From Candidatus Hydrogenedentota bacterium (GTDB lineage Bacteria > Hydrogenedentota > Hydrogenedentia > Hydrogenedentiales > GCA-2746185), in NCBI GenBank assembly GCA_012965445.1, contig DTSJ01000368.1:1-20100 (forward strand): DNA of 20,100 bases, in the 5' to 3' direction. The notes beneath the pieces were generated by a model. The model had not been told where the DNA came from, ran no database searches, and was given only the letters and a program-made list of their open reading frames with translations. The position numbers and the translations under genes were made by a program. This document shows, in pieces, positions 8,193-17,700 of the stretch (positions are counted from its first letter, which is position 1; every line of letters starts with the position of its first letter).

Positions 8193-9137
8193 TCAATGCG
8201 ACGGTGCGGGCGTGACGGACTGCTCAATGGTTTTTTTTCGTTTGTTCAGAATGCGCCTTGCCATGTCGTCAACCTTGTGTCCGAGCCAGCGGTGCGTTTC
8301 TGATCCAGACCGATAGTCGGCGGGCCCGCATTGATCGACACGTTTCGAATCGAGTAATCCAACTGCCTGCTCGTAGTGTCCATCGACATATGGATCGTAG
8401 ACCGCGTAGGCGAGTCCTCCGTTTCGTTTGACTACTGAGAAGGACGGTATGTCACTTGGGCCATCGGCGATGTAGATCATGTTTTCGAAGGGAACGCGGC
8501 GTTTTTCTTTGTCGATGGAATCGTTTACGCTGAAACCTGCTGTTTTATTGACGCCTTTGTTGATTTCGAAGATGGCTCGAGTCTTGGTGGTATTGTCGAG
8601 AAATCCTGCAATCTGGCTGATTTCTCCGCCTTCGGGATTGTGTCCTTTGACTCTTCCTGGTTCGGCGGGTTTTTCTATGAACACGGATGCCCATATTCCG
8701 TCCACTCGGGAAGCCACCTCGGTGCCGCGAATCATCGCATCGAGTCCGGTGCTGACAATGTAGTGTTCTATCGTGATGTCCGCTTCAGCGAATTCGGGTT
8801 TTCTGATCGACTCTTTAATCTCGTCGAAAAAGCCGGGGAGTCCCGGGAAAAGGTCTATTTTACTACCCAGTTCGGTGAGTTTTGCGTTCGTGAGTCCGGG
8901 CATTTTACCGTGCTGGACGTAGGAGAGGAGGTGACCGAGATAGCAGGTATCTTCGTTAATACTGATGCCGGCCTGCCGATAATAGTCCGGGAGGGCGTTG
9001 ACTTCCTCCCAGAATGTATCACTGTTGATATCGAATTCATCGAACAACGGCTTTTGCATGTAGACAGGCGACAGGGTTTTATCAAAATCCCAGATGAGCG
9101 CTATGACGTTTTGTAAGAAAATGCCTTCGTCTGACAT
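8193..9137 (-). CDS. HAD-superfamily phosphatase-like protein
   Basis: The catalytic motif I is WDFDKTLSP (nucleophile Asp17, acid/base Asp19, numbered from the start chosen here). Motif II is the VSTG Ser/Thr block in the middle, and motif III/IV is IADGPSDIPSF, with the paired acidic residues that bind magnesium. This layout is that of phosphoserine-phosphatase-like HAD hydrolases, which remove phosphate from small molecules; the substrate is unknown. The frame could begin at 9209, but ATG 9137 is preferred because a strong ribosome binding site (GAGGAG) lies 7 bases before it and a plausible promoter lies between the two starts. This gives 314 residues. The gene is divergent from the glycosyltransferase operon and 36 bp upstream of the GT2 gene on the same strand, so it could belong to the same pathway, but nothing in the protein shows that. 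Confidence 0.88.
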   Translation of the reverse strand: MSDEGIFLQNVIALIWDFDKTLSPVYMQKPLFDEFDINSDTFWEEVNALPDYYRQAGISINEDTCYLGHLLSYVQHGKMPGLTNAKLTELGSKIDLFPGLPGFFDEIKESIRKPEFAEADITIEHYIVSTGLDAMIRGTEVASRVDGIWASVFIEKPAEPGRVKGHNPEGGEISQIAGFLDNTTKTRAIFEINKGVNKTAGFSVNDSIDKEKRRVPFENMIYIADGPSDIPSFSVVKRNGGLAYAVYDPYVDGHYEQAVGLLDSKRVDQCGPADYRSGSETHRWLGHKVDDMARRILNKRKKTIEQSVTPAPSH

Positions 9138-9163
9138 TGCGGAGCTCCTCGTTTCTGCGCTAT

Positions 9164-9193
9164 ACCATATCACCTCGACAGAGAACGTAACAA
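9164..9193 (-). promoter_or_regulatory. Putative promoter of the HAD gene
   Basis: On the minus strand TTGTTA (9193-9188) and TATGGT (9169-9164) are 18 bases apart and would start a transcript near 9157, about 20 bases before ATG 9137 and just upstream of its GAGGAG ribosome binding site. Its position supports the shorter start of the HAD protein. Confidence 0.5.
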
Positions 9194-9195
9194 AC

Positions 9196-9224
9196 TTGTC
9201 GGTATGCACTTACGGTGATATACT
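9196..9224 (+). promoter_or_regulatory. Putative promoter of the envelope-glycan operon
   Basis: TTGTCG (9196-9201) and TATACT (9219-9224) have the ideal 17-base spacing. The expected transcript start (about 9231) coincides with the first ATG (9230) and falls a few bases before the second in-frame ATG at 9239. It overlaps the divergent HAD promoter region, so the two may interfere with each other. Confidence 0.55.
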
Positions 9225-9229
9225 GCTGA

Positions 9230-10993
9230 ATGTTGACGATGAGAACTGATCTTGAGGACGATATTGTGGGGGCCGAGTCCACTTCAGTCAAAAACGGCGA
9301 CAGCGACGGTGCGCGACGAGCCGACGCGTATGTTCAGTGGCTTTTGATATCCGGTCTGGTCTGTTTTGGATTCGCGGCTGTAGCATCGTTCGTTATTTTG
9401 TTGAGACTTTGGCTTATGGGGTACGCGGAGGAAGGTCTGGTATTCCGTTTGTTGGTGAAGGGGGTATTCTTCACACTCATGCTCGGAATCTGCGCGCTCC
9501 TGGCACATCGGTCTCGCGAGAAAGTAAAGCCTGTTCCCCACAAATCGATTCCGCGAGAATCCACGCCGCGATGGCTGTATGCTGTTGTTGGCATCCTGCT
9601 TTTAGCGGTTGGGTATCCGATGCTTCACGAGTATCCGTGGAGCGCGCCGGACGAAGTGCGTCATCTTGTGGTCGTGCGAAATATTTCCGAATACTCCGCC
9701 TATGCGTCGGGCAATCCGACCGCAGGGTTCACTTATTTCGACCATGTTGATTCCGTGGGGCCGTCAGTTTTAGGGCCGATCGCGCTGGCGTTCAAGACTT
9801 TCTCTCCGACGATTACTGTAGCGCGGATGGTGATGGGCACATTTTTTTTGGGTCTGGCTTTTGGAATTTTCGTGCTTGTACAGGATTTCTGGGGAAGGCG
9901 GGAAGCCGTGCTTTCGGTCGCTATAACGACGCTCTCATTCGGCACAATATATCTGGCGAGATCGCTATACGGGGAAGTTCCTGCGCTGATGTTTTTGGTC
10001 TGGAGTATGGTGTGCTGGGGGCGGTCGTTTCATTCGGATAGGGGGAACGCTCTGGCTGTTGCATCGGGTGTACTTTGGGGGTTGGGGATTCTCGCGAAAT
10101 CCTTTCTCTTTCTGTCTGTCTTCCCGATCATCGGTGTGTGGCTCTATGATCGACTTACGACAAAGCAGATTTCGGCGAAACAGATCCTGTTGCCGGGGGT
10201 TGGAGGGCTGGCCGTGCTTGGCACGTGGTACGTTACGACTGCATACTACAGTTATCTTGTCACGGAAGAAATTTCGATGGTTTTTCTTTATCGCCACTAT
10301 CTAATGTTCGGGCTGCCGTCTTCGCGGAACGGGTTCGAATGGTTTGCGAACCAGCCGGTTTATTCCGCATCGCTCCTCGTGATTGTCCTGTATGCGATTC
10401 CACAACTGTTCGAACGAATACAAAATCCGGCACTTCGCGTGTCGCTGCTTTCGAGCGAGCTATATTTGTTCTGGTGGATATTCTATACGCCCGCGTCGAT
10501 TTTCCGGTATATGTGGTACAGTTGCGCTATCGTGGGTATTTTCTCGGGGCCGATGATCTTGCGAGGATACCGGGCAGTGCGGGACTCTGCGTCGCCGCCC
10601 AGGCAGCGAATCGTGTTCCTGCTCGCGGGTGTATCCGTGCTGATCCCGTGCGGGTATCGTCTGATTGAGCAGCTCGGCCTGATCTACATGCAGGATGAGG
10701 CCGCTGACGAGCGCGATCTTGCAGAGTATCTTCGGTCTCTCCCGGAGGACGTTTTTATCGCGTCGGCGTATTGGCCAATAGGAATGAGTATGGATTTCAT
10801 GGCGCAGCGGAATATTCATGGGATTGCAGATCTGTCGGATATAGACGATAAATATGACGTAATTATTTATAATGTAGACTTTGATCCTGTAAACGCCGAG
10901 ACGCTCGAAGGCGCGCATCGAATTGGAAGATACGCCGTAATACGTACCGATCGAACGAAGGGAACCACATATTTTGACCGACAACGAAACTGA
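9230..10993 (+). CDS. Integral-membrane glycosyltransferase, GT39/ArnT type (PMT-like)
   Basis: The 587-residue protein has roughly a dozen hydrophobic segments, starting at about residues 36-60 and 76-91. After the third segment comes YPWSAPDEVRHL, with Asp141-Glu142: an acidic pair in the first periplasmic loop is the hallmark of the GT-C enzymes ArnT, PMT and relatives, which take a sugar from a polyprenyl-phosphate donor on the outer face of the inner membrane. The C-terminal ~100 residues form a soluble domain. The N-terminus has a 35-residue hydrophilic extension and no clear ribosome binding site; ATG 9230 and 9239 are both possible starts. It is the first gene of a four-gene operon; its stop overlaps the next start by 20 bases. 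The acceptor (lipid, glycan or protein) is not identifiable. Confidence 0.85.
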   Translation: MLTMRTDLEDDIVGAESTSVKNGDSDGARRADAYVQWLLISGLVCFGFAAVASFVILLRLWLMGYAEEGLVFRLLVKGVFFTLMLGICALLAHRSREKVKPVPHKSIPRESTPRWLYAVVGILLLAVGYPMLHEYPWSAPDEVRHLVVVRNISEYSAYASGNPTAGFTYFDHVDSVGPSVLGPIALAFKTFSPTITVARMVMGTFFLGLAFGIFVLVQDFWGRREAVLSVAITTLSFGTIYLARSLYGEVPALMFLVWSMVCWGRSFHSDRGNALAVASGVLWGLGILAKSFLFLSVFPIIGVWLYDRLTTKQISAKQILLPGVGGLAVLGTWYVTTAYYSYLVTEEISMVFLYRHYLMFGLPSSRNGFEWFANQPVYSASLLVIVLYAIPQLFERIQNPALRVSLLSSELYLFWWIFYTPASIFRYMWYSCAIVGIFSGPMILRGYRAVRDSASPPRQRIVFLLAGVSVLIPCGYRLIEQLGLIYMQDEAADERDLAEYLRSLPEDVFIASAYWPIGMSMDFMAQRNIHGIADLSDIDDKYDVIIYNVDFDPVNAETLEGAHRIGRYAVIRTDRTKGTTYFDRQRN

Positions 10994-11732
10994 TTCCAGA
11001 CCTTACGCGGGACTGGGCGTGTCGATATTCTATCCCTGCTACAACGATTGGGGTACGATGGGGAGCATGATCCAGCTGACCGTGCAGACGGCTGAGCGTC
11101 TGGGGCTGGACTATGAAGTGACGATTGTTGATGACGGAAGCGAGGCGCATACGCTGGAGCTGCTGGATGACATTGAGTCGCGATTCCCGCAGGTGCATGT
11201 ACATCGTCATGAATCGAACAAGGGGTACGGGGGCGCGTTGCGGACAGGGTTTGCTTCGGGTACGAAAGAGTGGATTTTCTATACAGACGGCGACTGCCAA
11301 TATGATGTGCGGGAAATGGAATTGCTGATGGAATTCGCGCGTGACGATGTGGATATCGTTCAGGGATACAAGATTACGCGGAATGATCCTTTTCATCGAA
11401 TAATAATTGGCCGGGTATATCACTGGATCGTGAAGTTGTCGTTCGGGTTGAAGATTCGGGATACAGATTGTGATTTCCGACTGATTCGACGCTCGGTGTT
11501 TGACAAGGTGCATTTGAAAGAGGATAGCGGTGTGATCTGTGCGGAGCTGATGACGAAATCCCTGCGCGAGGGCTGCCGGATCGCGGAGGTGCCGGTACAT
11601 CACTTTGAACGCGCACACGGGAAGTCTCAGTTTTTTAATTTTCCACGCATCGCGCGGGTCGTGTGGCAGCTGCGGGGACTCTGGATTCGCGACTTTCTGC
11701 ATTACCGGCTGGGTATAGGCGAGAAACCGTGA
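10974..11732 (+). CDS. GT2 polyprenyl-phosphate sugar synthase (DPM1/ArnC-like, without membrane helices)
   Basis: The 252-residue protein has the features of dolichyl/undecaprenyl-phosphate glycosyltransferases: the N-terminal FYPCYND strand, [10 protein letters not shown] (51-60), the [13 protein letters not shown] loop, the DxD-type metal site TDGDCQYD (Asp105, Asp107), and the [13 protein letters not shown] segment near the C-terminus. These enzymes move a sugar from a nucleotide donor to a polyprenyl phosphate, which makes the substrate that the ArnT-type enzyme encoded just upstream would use. ArnC has two C-terminal membrane helices; this protein lacks them, so it is closer in layout to soluble DPM1-like enzymes. 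The start is a TTG at 10974, inside the upstream gene. The stop and the next start share TGATG. Confidence 0.88.
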   Translation: MTDNETDSRPYAGLGVSIFYPCYNDWGTMGSMIQLTVQTAERLGLDYEVTIVDDGSEAHTLELLDDIESRFPQVHVHRHESNKGYGGALRTGFASGTKEWIFYTDGDCQYDVREMELLMEFARDDVDIVQGYKITRNDPFHRIIIGRVYHWIVKLSFGLKIRDTDCDFRLIRRSVFDKVHLKEDSGVICAELMTKSLREGCRIAEVPVHHFERAHGKSQFFNFPRIARVVWQLRGLWIRDFLHYRLGIGEKP

Positions 11733-12835
11733 TGGAGATACCGTTTCTGGATTTAAAGGTGCAGCACGAACCCATCGCGGAGGAGATTAGCAACGCCGTG
11801 GGTCGCGTGTTGGAAAGCGCCTCGTATGTTCTCGGCGATGAGGGGAAGTTGTTCGAGCGGGAATGGGCAGAGTGGCTGGGTATCCCCCACGCTGTCGGTG
11901 TTGGCTCCGGGACGGACGCGATTCAGCTGGCTTTGATGGGGTTGGGAGTCGGGCGTGATGATGAGGTGATTACTGTCGCGAACACGTGTGTACCGACGGT
12001 TGCGGCGATTCGTGCGACGGGCGCGATGCCTGCTTTGGTGGATGTGGATTCTGCAACATTGACGATGGACGCGAGTTTACTCGAAGTGGCGCTTACGTCG
12101 CGAACGAAAGCGATCGTCCCAGTGCATTTGTATGGGCATCCCTGCGACATGGACCCGATCATGGCATTTGCGGAAGCGCACGGACTGTCGGTGGTCGAGG
12201 ACTGCGCACAGGCGCATGGGGCCCGGTACAAGGGAAAGTTGTGCGGAACCATCGGGAATGCGGGCGCGTTTAGTTTTTATCCGAGCAAAAATTTGGGTGC
12301 CTATGGGGACGGAGGCGCGGTCGTCACGAGCGATACGGGGCTTGCAGATCGGGTTCGACAGTTGCGTGTGTACGGGGAGCGAGAACGATACGTGCATGAT
12401 TCGGAGGGGATCAACAGTCGGCTTGATGAGGTGCAGGCGGCGATATTGCGGGTAAAACTCCCCCACCTTTCCGATGCGAATGTAAAACGGAGAGAAGCCG
12501 CGAGTCGATATGCGGAGTTGATTAGCGCTGAATCCGTGATGAAACCGGGCGAGGCCGGATGGGCTGAATCGAGTTGGCATCTTTATGCGATACGGACCGC
12601 CGAGCGCGATTTGCTACAAAAGAGGATGACCGAGTCTGGAATTGGTACGTTGATCCATTATCCGATTCCGATACTTTTGCAGCCAGCGTATGAATTTATG
12701 CCTTACAATGAGGGCGATTTTCCAGTCAGCGAATCGGCGGCGAAGTCGCTTCTTTCGCTTCCGTTGTATCCGGGATTGTCCGACGATTCTATCGAAGTAG
12801 TGTCCGAAGCGGTCAATGCGTTTGGACAGTTATGA
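11732..12835 (+). CDS. DegT/DnrJ/EryC1/StrS-family sugar aminotransferase
   Basis: The 367-residue protein (start ATG 11732, overlapping the previous stop as TGATG) is a fold-type I PLP enzyme. Visible landmarks are [10 protein letters not shown] at the N-terminus, [11 protein letters not shown] for the phosphate-binding turn, [10 protein letters not shown] (Asp157, which contacts the pyridine nitrogen), and [16 protein letters not shown] with Lys186 as the Schiff-base lysine. The family converts keto-sugar nucleotides to amino sugars with glutamate as donor, as in ArnB, WecE and QdtB. Together with the ArnT-like and polyprenyl-phosphate transferase genes it suggests an amino sugar attached to a surface molecule. 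The frame extends upstream to 11663, but that part lies inside the previous gene. Confidence 0.93.
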   Translation: MEIPFLDLKVQHEPIAEEISNAVGRVLESASYVLGDEGKLFEREWAEWLGIPHAVGVGSGTDAIQLALMGLGVGRDDEVITVANTCVPTVAAIRATGAMPALVDVDSATLTMDASLLEVALTSRTKAIVPVHLYGHPCDMDPIMAFAEAHGLSVVEDCAQAHGARYKGKLCGTIGNAGAFSFYPSKNLGAYGDGGAVVTSDTGLADRVRQLRVYGERERYVHDSEGINSRLDEVQAAILRVKLPHLSDANVKRREAASRYAELISAESVMKPGEAGWAESSWHLYAIRTAERDLLQKRMTESGIGTLIHYPIPILLQPAYEFMPYNEGDFPVSESAAKSLLSLPLYPGLSDDSIEVVSEAVNAFGQL

Positions 12836-13563
12836 ACCCTTCCGAATATGAAATTATGGCTGACGTCGAGGACGTGCATTGGTGGTATCGAGGGCTACGC
12901 GGTCTGATTACGATGTATATGAAGCAATTTGCCGAGGGAGGCAAACCACGCATTCTTGATGTGGGCTGCGGGACTGGTGCGAACGTTTCTTTGATGCAGC
13001 AGTACGGAACGGTAATCGGGCTGGATCTTTCGAGCGCTGCGCTGCGGTTGTCGAAATCGCGCGATCTTCATGCACTGGTCCAGGGTGATGCATCGTCGCT
13101 TCCATACGAAGATACTTCGTTTGACGTAGTCTTACTCATGGACGTACTCTATCACCGCGATGTTCCGGACAAGTCGATACCCCTGCACGAAGTCATGCGT
13201 GTGCTGAAATCGGGGGGGATCGTTTTGTTGAATGTGCCGGCCTATCCCTGGCTGATGTCGCGTCACGACCTCGCGGTTCATACGGATCAACGCTTTTTCA
13301 GGAGTTCGATTCGGAGCCTGCTTGAAGAGACAGGATTTACTCGATCGCGAACTACCTATTGGAACACGCTGTTATTTCCGATTGTGGTACTTGTACGTAT
13401 GCTTCAAGTTGGCAAGGAATCTGACAAATCCGATCTTGCAGGGTATCGGGAGTCAGCGACAACGTCAATGCTGGAAAGTATTCTGTTGTTCGAACGTGTC
13501 CTTCTTCGCCGCGTATCACTCCCCTTCGGCTCGTCGATTTTCGCGGTCGCGCGCAAGGAGTAA
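12832..13563 (+). CDS. SAM-dependent class I methyltransferase
   Basis: The 243-residue protein starts at ATG 12832, which overlaps the previous stop by four bases (ATGA). Motif [11 protein letters not shown] (41-50) is the SAM-binding glycine loop, with the ribose-binding acidic residue at Asp65 in [18 protein letters not shown] (107-109 region) and the [20 protein letters not shown] strand follow the Methyltransf_11 layout. The C-terminal ~60 residues include a hydrophobic segment near [14 protein letters not shown], so it may sit at the membrane. As the last gene of the operon it could methylate the amino sugar or its lipid carrier. The target is not shown by the sequence. Confidence 0.88.
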   Translation: MNPSEYEIMADVEDVHWWYRGLRGLITMYMKQFAEGGKPRILDVGCGTGANVSLMQQYGTVIGLDLSSAALRLSKSRDLHALVQGDASSLPYEDTSFDVVLLMDVLYHRDVPDKSIPLHEVMRVLKSGGIVLLNVPAYPWLMSRHDLAVHTDQRFFRSSIRSLLEETGFTRSRTTYWNTLLFPIVVLVRMLQVGKESDKSDLAGYRESATTSMLESILLFERVLLRRVSLPFGSSIFAVARKE

Positions 13564-13575
13564 TCCTGGTACGGG

Positions 13576-14745
13576 TCAATCTACCTGGAGGCGCTTGCTC
13601 TCCTCACCTTTGAGCAGCCTGTGTGCATCGGCGAGGGCATCGGGTATTTTATCTGCGAGCGGCGATTGGCTTACGGCAGCCGCGATTTCTTCCGTATCAA
13701 ATTCAGCGGACTGATTGCCGGGGAACCATGCGCCTGCGTTTCCGAGCATGTTGTAGCGGATTTTACCGTATTCGATCATGTCGTACGCGACTGCCAGGTT
13801 GCGCAGGCGCAGGATGACCGAGACGTTAATTTCGCCTGGAGTTTCATCCCAGTAAGGAAGACCCTGATCCCAGTTCCGCGCCCATTCGTCGCCCAGTGAT
13901 TCGGCGAGAGCTGCTTCGAGGCGTTCGATAATGGGCGGTAGCAGCTCTTCCGTACGGTCCATCATTTCAACCATCTCGACGTGTACGTCAAAATCCTCGG
14001 GCCTCGAAACTCCGCAGCTCAGCGTGTGTACTTCGGGCTTTGAAAGACAGAACAGTCCATTGAACACCATGGGATGCAGGGGCGCTGTGAGCTCGACGAG
14101 TTTTTCGCTGGGTTTGTACAGGAGTCCGCCTTTGTCGTTCGGGCTAATAATGAATACGCCCGAATCCTGACGTTTTGCTTCTTCGATTGCCGGCCAGTTT
14201 TCCTGGTTGATGTAGTACCAGTGGAGATTGACGTGGTCGAAAATTCCCGTCCTGAGGGCTTTGCAGATAATGCGGTGGTCTCCGTGGGTGGAGAACCCGA
14301 TGTCGCGAACGCGCCCGTCCTCTTTCCATTGTTTAACGTGTTTCTCGTAGCAGCTGAGGGCGGCTTCGAGCGACTCTTCGTTATTGATGCCGTGAAAGGA
14401 GAAGACATCGAGGTAGTCCACGTTTAGCAGCGAGATCGATTTTTCGAACGCAGCCTTGAATTTGTCGGTATCGGCAGAAGGACCGATCTTGGTCTGCACA
14501 TAGATCTCGTCGCGGGGCAGTTTGGGGAGTATCTTGCCTAACTGAAGTTCGCTGGTGCCGTATCCGCGGGCGGTCTCGATATGATTGATGCCCACGTCGA
14601 TCGCTTTGTAAATGCACTTCTCGAGATTTTCCTGGCTCTCGTCGGATACGGGATCGCTTCCCTTCCAGGATTGCTGGTAGCGCATGCCGCCGGAGGTAAT
14701 CACTGAAACATCGTAGTCGGTTCGGCCAAATCGACGGTATTTCAT
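13576..14745 (-). CDS. Aldo/keto reductase with cysteine-free ferredoxin-like C-terminus
   Basis: The chosen start, ATG 14745, has AAGGAG 7 bases upstream and gives 389 residues (the frame could open 10 codons earlier). Residues 1-280 form the (beta/alpha)8 reductase: RRFGRTDYDVSVIT, GINHIETARGYGTSELQLG with Tyr62 as acid, Lys86 (VQTKIG) and His118 (SFHG). The usual catalytic Asp is Glu57. In its subfamily the C-terminal domain carries two 4Fe-4S clusters. Here the equivalent blocks (YWDETPGEINVSVILRLRNL, YDMIEYGKIRYNML, then IPDALADAHRLL) keep the fold pattern but contain no cysteine. Such proteins reduce carbonyl or sugar substrates with NAD(P)H; the substrate is unknown. It lies 46 bp after the kinase gene on the same strand, converging 12 bp from the methyltransferase gene. 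Confidence 0.9.
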   Translation of the reverse strand: MKYRRFGRTDYDVSVITSGGMRYQQSWKGSDPVSDESQENLEKCIYKAIDVGINHIETARGYGTSELQLGKILPKLPRDEIYVQTKIGPSADTDKFKAAFEKSISLLNVDYLDVFSFHGINNEESLEAALSCYEKHVKQWKEDGRVRDIGFSTHGDHRIICKALRTGIFDHVNLHWYYINQENWPAIEEAKRQDSGVFIISPNDKGGLLYKPSEKLVELTAPLHPMVFNGLFCLSKPEVHTLSCGVSRPEDFDVHVEMVEMMDRTEELLPPIIERLEAALAESLGDEWARNWDQGLPYWDETPGEINVSVILRLRNLAVAYDMIEYGKIRYNMLGNAGAWFPGNQSAEFDTEEIAAAVSQSPLADKIPDALADAHRLLKGEESKRLQVD

Positions 14746-14791
14746 GGGAGCTCCTTGGTTCGATTGTTGTGACAAAGAGCCTAGAATATCT

Positions 14792-17700
14792 TTAATGCGC
14801 GGGCGTTTTCAATTCCAGGCTTTGCACCAGCTGGAGGAGATCTTCCGGGCGAAACGGTTTCAGCAAAAAGCCGTCCGCTTTCGAATCTTTCATCCCGCTT
14901 CCGTTTTGTTCGATGGGCTTTGCGGTAACCATGTACACTTTAATGCCCCTGAGCGCGGGTTCGGATTTGATGCGATAGCTGGTCTCCCAGCCGTCCATGC
15001 CGGGCATGGAAATATCGAGCAGTACGAGTCCAAAATCGCCGGATTTCACCCTTTCGAGCGCTTCTTCTCCGGTGGCACACAACTCTGTCTCGTAGCCTTC
15101 TGTGTCCAGACATCGAGATACGAAGGTCAGAATTTCAGGATCATCGTCCACGCAAAGTATTTTGTGTCCGACCGGCGGTCCAGACTCGTAGTCCTCGGTC
15201 AACGCATGACTGATTCCGCTGAGGAGACTGTTCTTTCGGAAGTTGCGTTTTACACGCGTGTCAACCACCGAGGCATACTTGTGATACACATCATCATCGT
15301 TCGTGAGTAGAATTATGGGCGGATTCGTTTCCGACTCCTCGGCAGAAAGTTCGGTGATCACGTCATGGAACGTTTCGGAGGGACTCATGTCTATGAGTAT
15401 ACAGTCCGGGTGATGTCGGTGGGCCAGCGCCAGAGCAGCCTTTGGGGTGGATGCATGAATCATGTCCATACCTTCTGAGGTAAGAATGTCCCGAATCTGC
15501 ATGCTGAGCGCGCGATCAAGGGTGACGAGTTCTACGAGCGTATGAAGTTCCTTGGCTGCTGATTCCTCTCTGACATCGCCGTTCGATTTTTCGATATGCG
15601 AAGCTGACAGACTCAGCGTAAATCGAAACGTGGTTCCTTTTCCGGACTCGCTGGAAGCTGTGATCGTGTTTCCGTGCAGGCGGACGATGTCCTGTGCGAT
15701 CGATAGTCCTATGCCGGTGCCGCCGTATTTGCGGGTGGAAGAGCCATCGTACTGATAGAAGCGTGTGAATACTTTATCCAATGCTTCTTCTGGTATACCG
15801 ATTCCTGTATCTTGAACAACAACTTCCACGGATCGGTGCATGAGTTTCAACTCAATGGTCACGAGACCTCCGTTGTCGTTGAACTTTACAGCGTTCGAAA
15901 GCAGATTATTGAATACCTGGCCCATTTTGCCTTTGTCGCCATCGACCCAGACCGGCGTGTCCGGCGCAATCAGATCGACTTTGATCTGGCGACTGTCAGA
16001 CAATGGCTGAATTATTTCCATACTGCTTTTTGCGCATTCCTTCAGGTCGAACTGATCGAATACGAGGCGTTCGTCACCGCGATGCAGCCTGGAGAAATCA
16101 AGCAGGTTTTCAATCAGCGTCACGAGTTTTTCGATATTTCGAAGACTGATTTCCAGGTATTCCTTTTGAACTCCGTTGATGGGTCCTGCCTCAGCGTTGA
16201 GAATCATGTCAGTGTAGCCCATCACCGAAACGAGAGGGGTACGCAGTTCGTGGGACACATTTGAAAGTAGATTCGTCTTCATCTCGTCGAGCGATTTCAG
16301 TTCATCATTGACCTCATGCAGTTTTTCGCGTGCACGCGTCACTTCCTCGAGTGACAGTTGAAGGTTGGTGAGGAGCTGGGCATTTCGGATCGCCACGGCA
16401 AGGTGGGGAGCCATCTGCTGGATTGCTTCTACATCCTGAGAAGTAAACGCGTTGGATTTCTGCGTACCGAGGTTCAGGGTTCCGATGATGCGTCCGGTGG
16501 CGTAGAGCGGGACGCACAGACAGCTATTCGTTGTTTCCGGAAACTGTGAAGCGAATGGCGCGGTGTCTTTTTGCAGATCATCAACAACCAGACACTCTCG
16601 TTCGCGGGCGACCCATGCGGCGCATGAATCTTCGATATCGAGGGCGAAGGTATATCCGGGAGATACTTCATGATCGGGCCAGAGCTGACGTCCATCGAAG
16701 AAGTCTCCTGAATCGCTCAACAGTGCGACGGCAGCGTAATCGAAATCCAACAGCTTTTGGAGCTCACCGACAAGGCTCTCATAAAGGCGTCCGGCTTCGA
16801 GACTCGAGTTGATCACGTTTGCAATCTGGTTGATGGCGCTGATGCGCTCGGAGCGCAATCGTGCCTCGTCTTCCAGACGTACGCTCTTGGTGATGTCTCG
16901 TATAATGCCTTCGAGTCCTATCGGTATTCCATCTTCATTGAACATGCGCTTGCGGGTAATTTCGACGCAGATTTCTTCGCCCTCTTGCGGTTTCAACCAC
17001 ATACGGGTACGATCGTCACCTTCGATGAGGTGGATTGACAGGGAAAGAGGATCGAAATCTACGTCCGAGTCAAAGAAGTCTGTAATGGGGGTCCCGAGCG
17101 CGTGATCGATACTGGAGAACCCGAATATTGTTGAACCTGTCTGATTCAAAAACGTCAACTTGCCGTCTATATCGGTCTGGTAGATACCATCGCGCAGAGC
17201 GGTCACAAGGTGCCGGTACTTTTCTTCGGAGTCTTCCAGTTGCTTAATGTTGGATTTGAGAGCGATTGCCATTTTATTGAAGGACATAGCGAGTTCTTCA
17301 ATTTCGTCACCGGTTTCTATCTTCAGTTTGAGGTCGAAATCGCCTTGGCGGACGATCTGCGCCCCTTCATTGAGCAGGGAAACAGGTCGCACAATGTTGT
17401 TGTGAACCTCGCGATAGGCATTGATGCAGAGAATTCCGATGAAAATTAAGCAGCCGATCGACAACAGCAAAACATTCTTGTTGATGCTTGAAAACAACGG
17501 TGCCGTGGGATGGTATACCAACACGTAGGCGTCGGCGTTGGTAAGTGTCAAATCGCTGAGACGCTGGTAGGCAACCATCGCATTCAGTTTCGGCTTTCCA
17601 TCAACCCAGATATACTCGGGAATAGACAATGCGCCCTTGTTCCGGTTTTGAAGCAGATAGGATTCCAGTACATCGCTGGTGCGTATCCTGGCCAGTCCCG

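Noticed and set aside
9138..9209. N-terminal 24-residue extension of the HAD protein
   Set aside because: A strong ribosome binding site and a likely promoter lie inside it, so ATG 9137 is the better start.
13563..13620. Bidirectional terminator between the convergent methyltransferase and aldo/keto reductase genes
   Set aside because: Only 12 bp separate the stops and no clear hairpin with a T-run is visible on either strand.
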